This document shows, one piece after another, positions 63,436 to 64,000 of a DNA stretch of 64,000 nt. The stretch's first letter is position 1, and every line of letters begins with the position of its first letter. Source of the DNA: Geobacter sp. (GTDB lineage: Bacteria; Desulfobacterota; Desulfuromonadia; Geobacterales; Geobacteraceae); assembly GCA_016177775.1 (NCBI GenBank), contig JACOUQ010000005.1:124001-188000 (forward strand). Reading direction: 5' to 3'. The notes beneath the pieces were generated by a model that saw nothing but the letters and a program-made list of their open reading frames with translations, had not been told where the DNA came from and made no database searches. Made by a program: the position numbers and the translations under genes.

Positions 63436-64000
63436 TTATTTACGCGTGATTCCCATATCTTTCTTGGCTGACTTAATGAAGCGTCCAAATGCCTTATCCT
63501 TTTTTCGCTTTTCCAGATACGACAGATCATGAAACTCTGATTCACTCCTGAGTTTGATAAAGTTCTGATAGTGTGCCCGTTGGAGACTCCCTTCCTCAAC
63601 TGCACTCAAAACAGCACAACCTGGTTCATTGGTGTGAGAGCAATCACTATATTTGCATTTCGATGCTAGCTCATAGATATCAGCAAAGCTGTTGCCCATT
63701 CCTTCCTCGGCTTCCAAAATGCCAAATTCACGCATTCCCGGGTTATCTATCAGCATTGCGCCATTATTCAATATTATGAGTTCGCGACGCACCGTCGTAT
63801 GTCGTCCCTCTCCTGTATCACTCACCACTTTGGTCTCTTGTATGTGACGGCCAATCAACTGGTTGATCAATGTACTCTTGCCAACCCCTGATGAACCTAA
63901 AAGACAGTAGGTTTTCCCGGATAGCAGAATTTCGCGCACATTGTCAACACCTTCGCCGGTGATGTTGCTAAGCGCGAGTACCTCCGCATTTATACCAGCA
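63436..64000 (-). CDS. rsgA: Ribosome small-subunit-dependent GTPase A, 5-prime part outside window
   Basis: The frame is open past the window edge. The visible C-terminal 188 residues include G1 LLGSSGVGKSTLINQL, the switch segment GRHTTVRRELI, G3 MLIDNPGMREFG and the zinc cluster CKYSDCSHTNEPGCAV. RsgA is a circularly permuted GTPase acting in late 30S maturation. The N-terminal OB domain is not visible. The gene is clearly AT-richer than sppA next to it, so it may be a second or acquired copy. Confidence 0.9.
   Translation of the reverse strand, partial: AGINAEVLALSNITGEGVDNVREILLSGKTYCLLGSSGVGKSTLINQLIGRHIQETKVVSDTGEGRHTTVRRELIILNNGAMLIDNPGMREFGILEAEEGMGNSFADIYELASKCKYSDCSHTNEPGCAVLSAVEEGSLQRAHYQNFIKLRSESEFHDLSYLEKRKKDKAFGRFIKSAKKDMGITRK

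Overview
The window looks like a chromosome segment from a Geobacter/Geotalea-type deltaproteobacterium (Geobacteraceae). The evidence is the gene order yicC-gmk-rpoZ-rel, multiheme c-type cytochromes (a triheme and a decaheme) beside an outer-membrane porin, a GEMM-I riboswitch of the form known from Geobacter cGAMP sensors, a REC-PAS-GGDEF-EAL protein, and radical SAM/SPASM enzymes. I cannot name the species. Most of the sequence is GC-rich and densely coding; 13.7-18.6 kb is clearly more AT-rich and looks acquired.

Layout. 1-6.1 kb: end of an exopolysaccharide/capsule export locus (Wzi-like barrel, SLBB export protein, Wzz-like chain-length protein, PAP2 phosphatase). 6.2-11.3 kb: galE, then yicC-gmk-rpoZ-rel (RNA turnover, nucleotide supply, stringent response). 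11.3-13.7 kb: small zinc-ribbon protein, family 2 glycosyltransferase, AmrS-type radical SAM enzyme. 13.7-18.6 kb: minus-strand island with a phage-type amidase carrying an SH3 tail, two paralogous small membrane proteins, two lipoproteins and small unknowns, behind a promoter and a structured leader. 18.9-31.7 kb: housekeeping and stress genes (plsC, rnhA, HNH nuclease, HAD, bacterioferritin, L,D-transpeptidase, rubrerythrin-like protein, rpsU, corA, cupredoxin, LolA-like, DUF255). 31.7-33.3 kb: MerR-like protein, a possible 34-residue peptide and a radical SAM/SPASM enzyme. 33.3-42.1 kb: hydrolase, rhlE, csp, aspartic protease, REC-PAS-GGDEF-EAL, outer-membrane protein, triheme cytochrome, methyltransferase. 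42.2-45.7 kb: a large secreted multidomain protein broken by frameshifts in a tandem duplication. 46.4-51.8 kb: aspartate aminotransferase, coaD, rsmD, aldolase, dgt. 51.8-52.1 kb: GEMM-I riboswitch in front of a tiny hydrophobic peptide. 52.1-57.2 kb: MshEN-REC protein, sigma54-driven amt, TPR protein, small membrane proteins, Mla-type ATPase. 57.3-61.5 kb: decaheme lipoprotein, porin and substrate-binding protein, an electron-conduit-like operon. 61.5-64 kb: Cys-tailed protein, phosphodiesterase, sppA and a partial rsgA.

The most notable patterns are: short tandem repeats of period exactly 7 in at least thirteen intergenic places, with varying unit sequence, one of which supplies the gmk start codon and another the rnhA stop codon; the riboswitch controlling a 23-residue peptide; the lysis-like AT-rich island; and terminator-like hairpins in the leaders of rhlE and rpsU.
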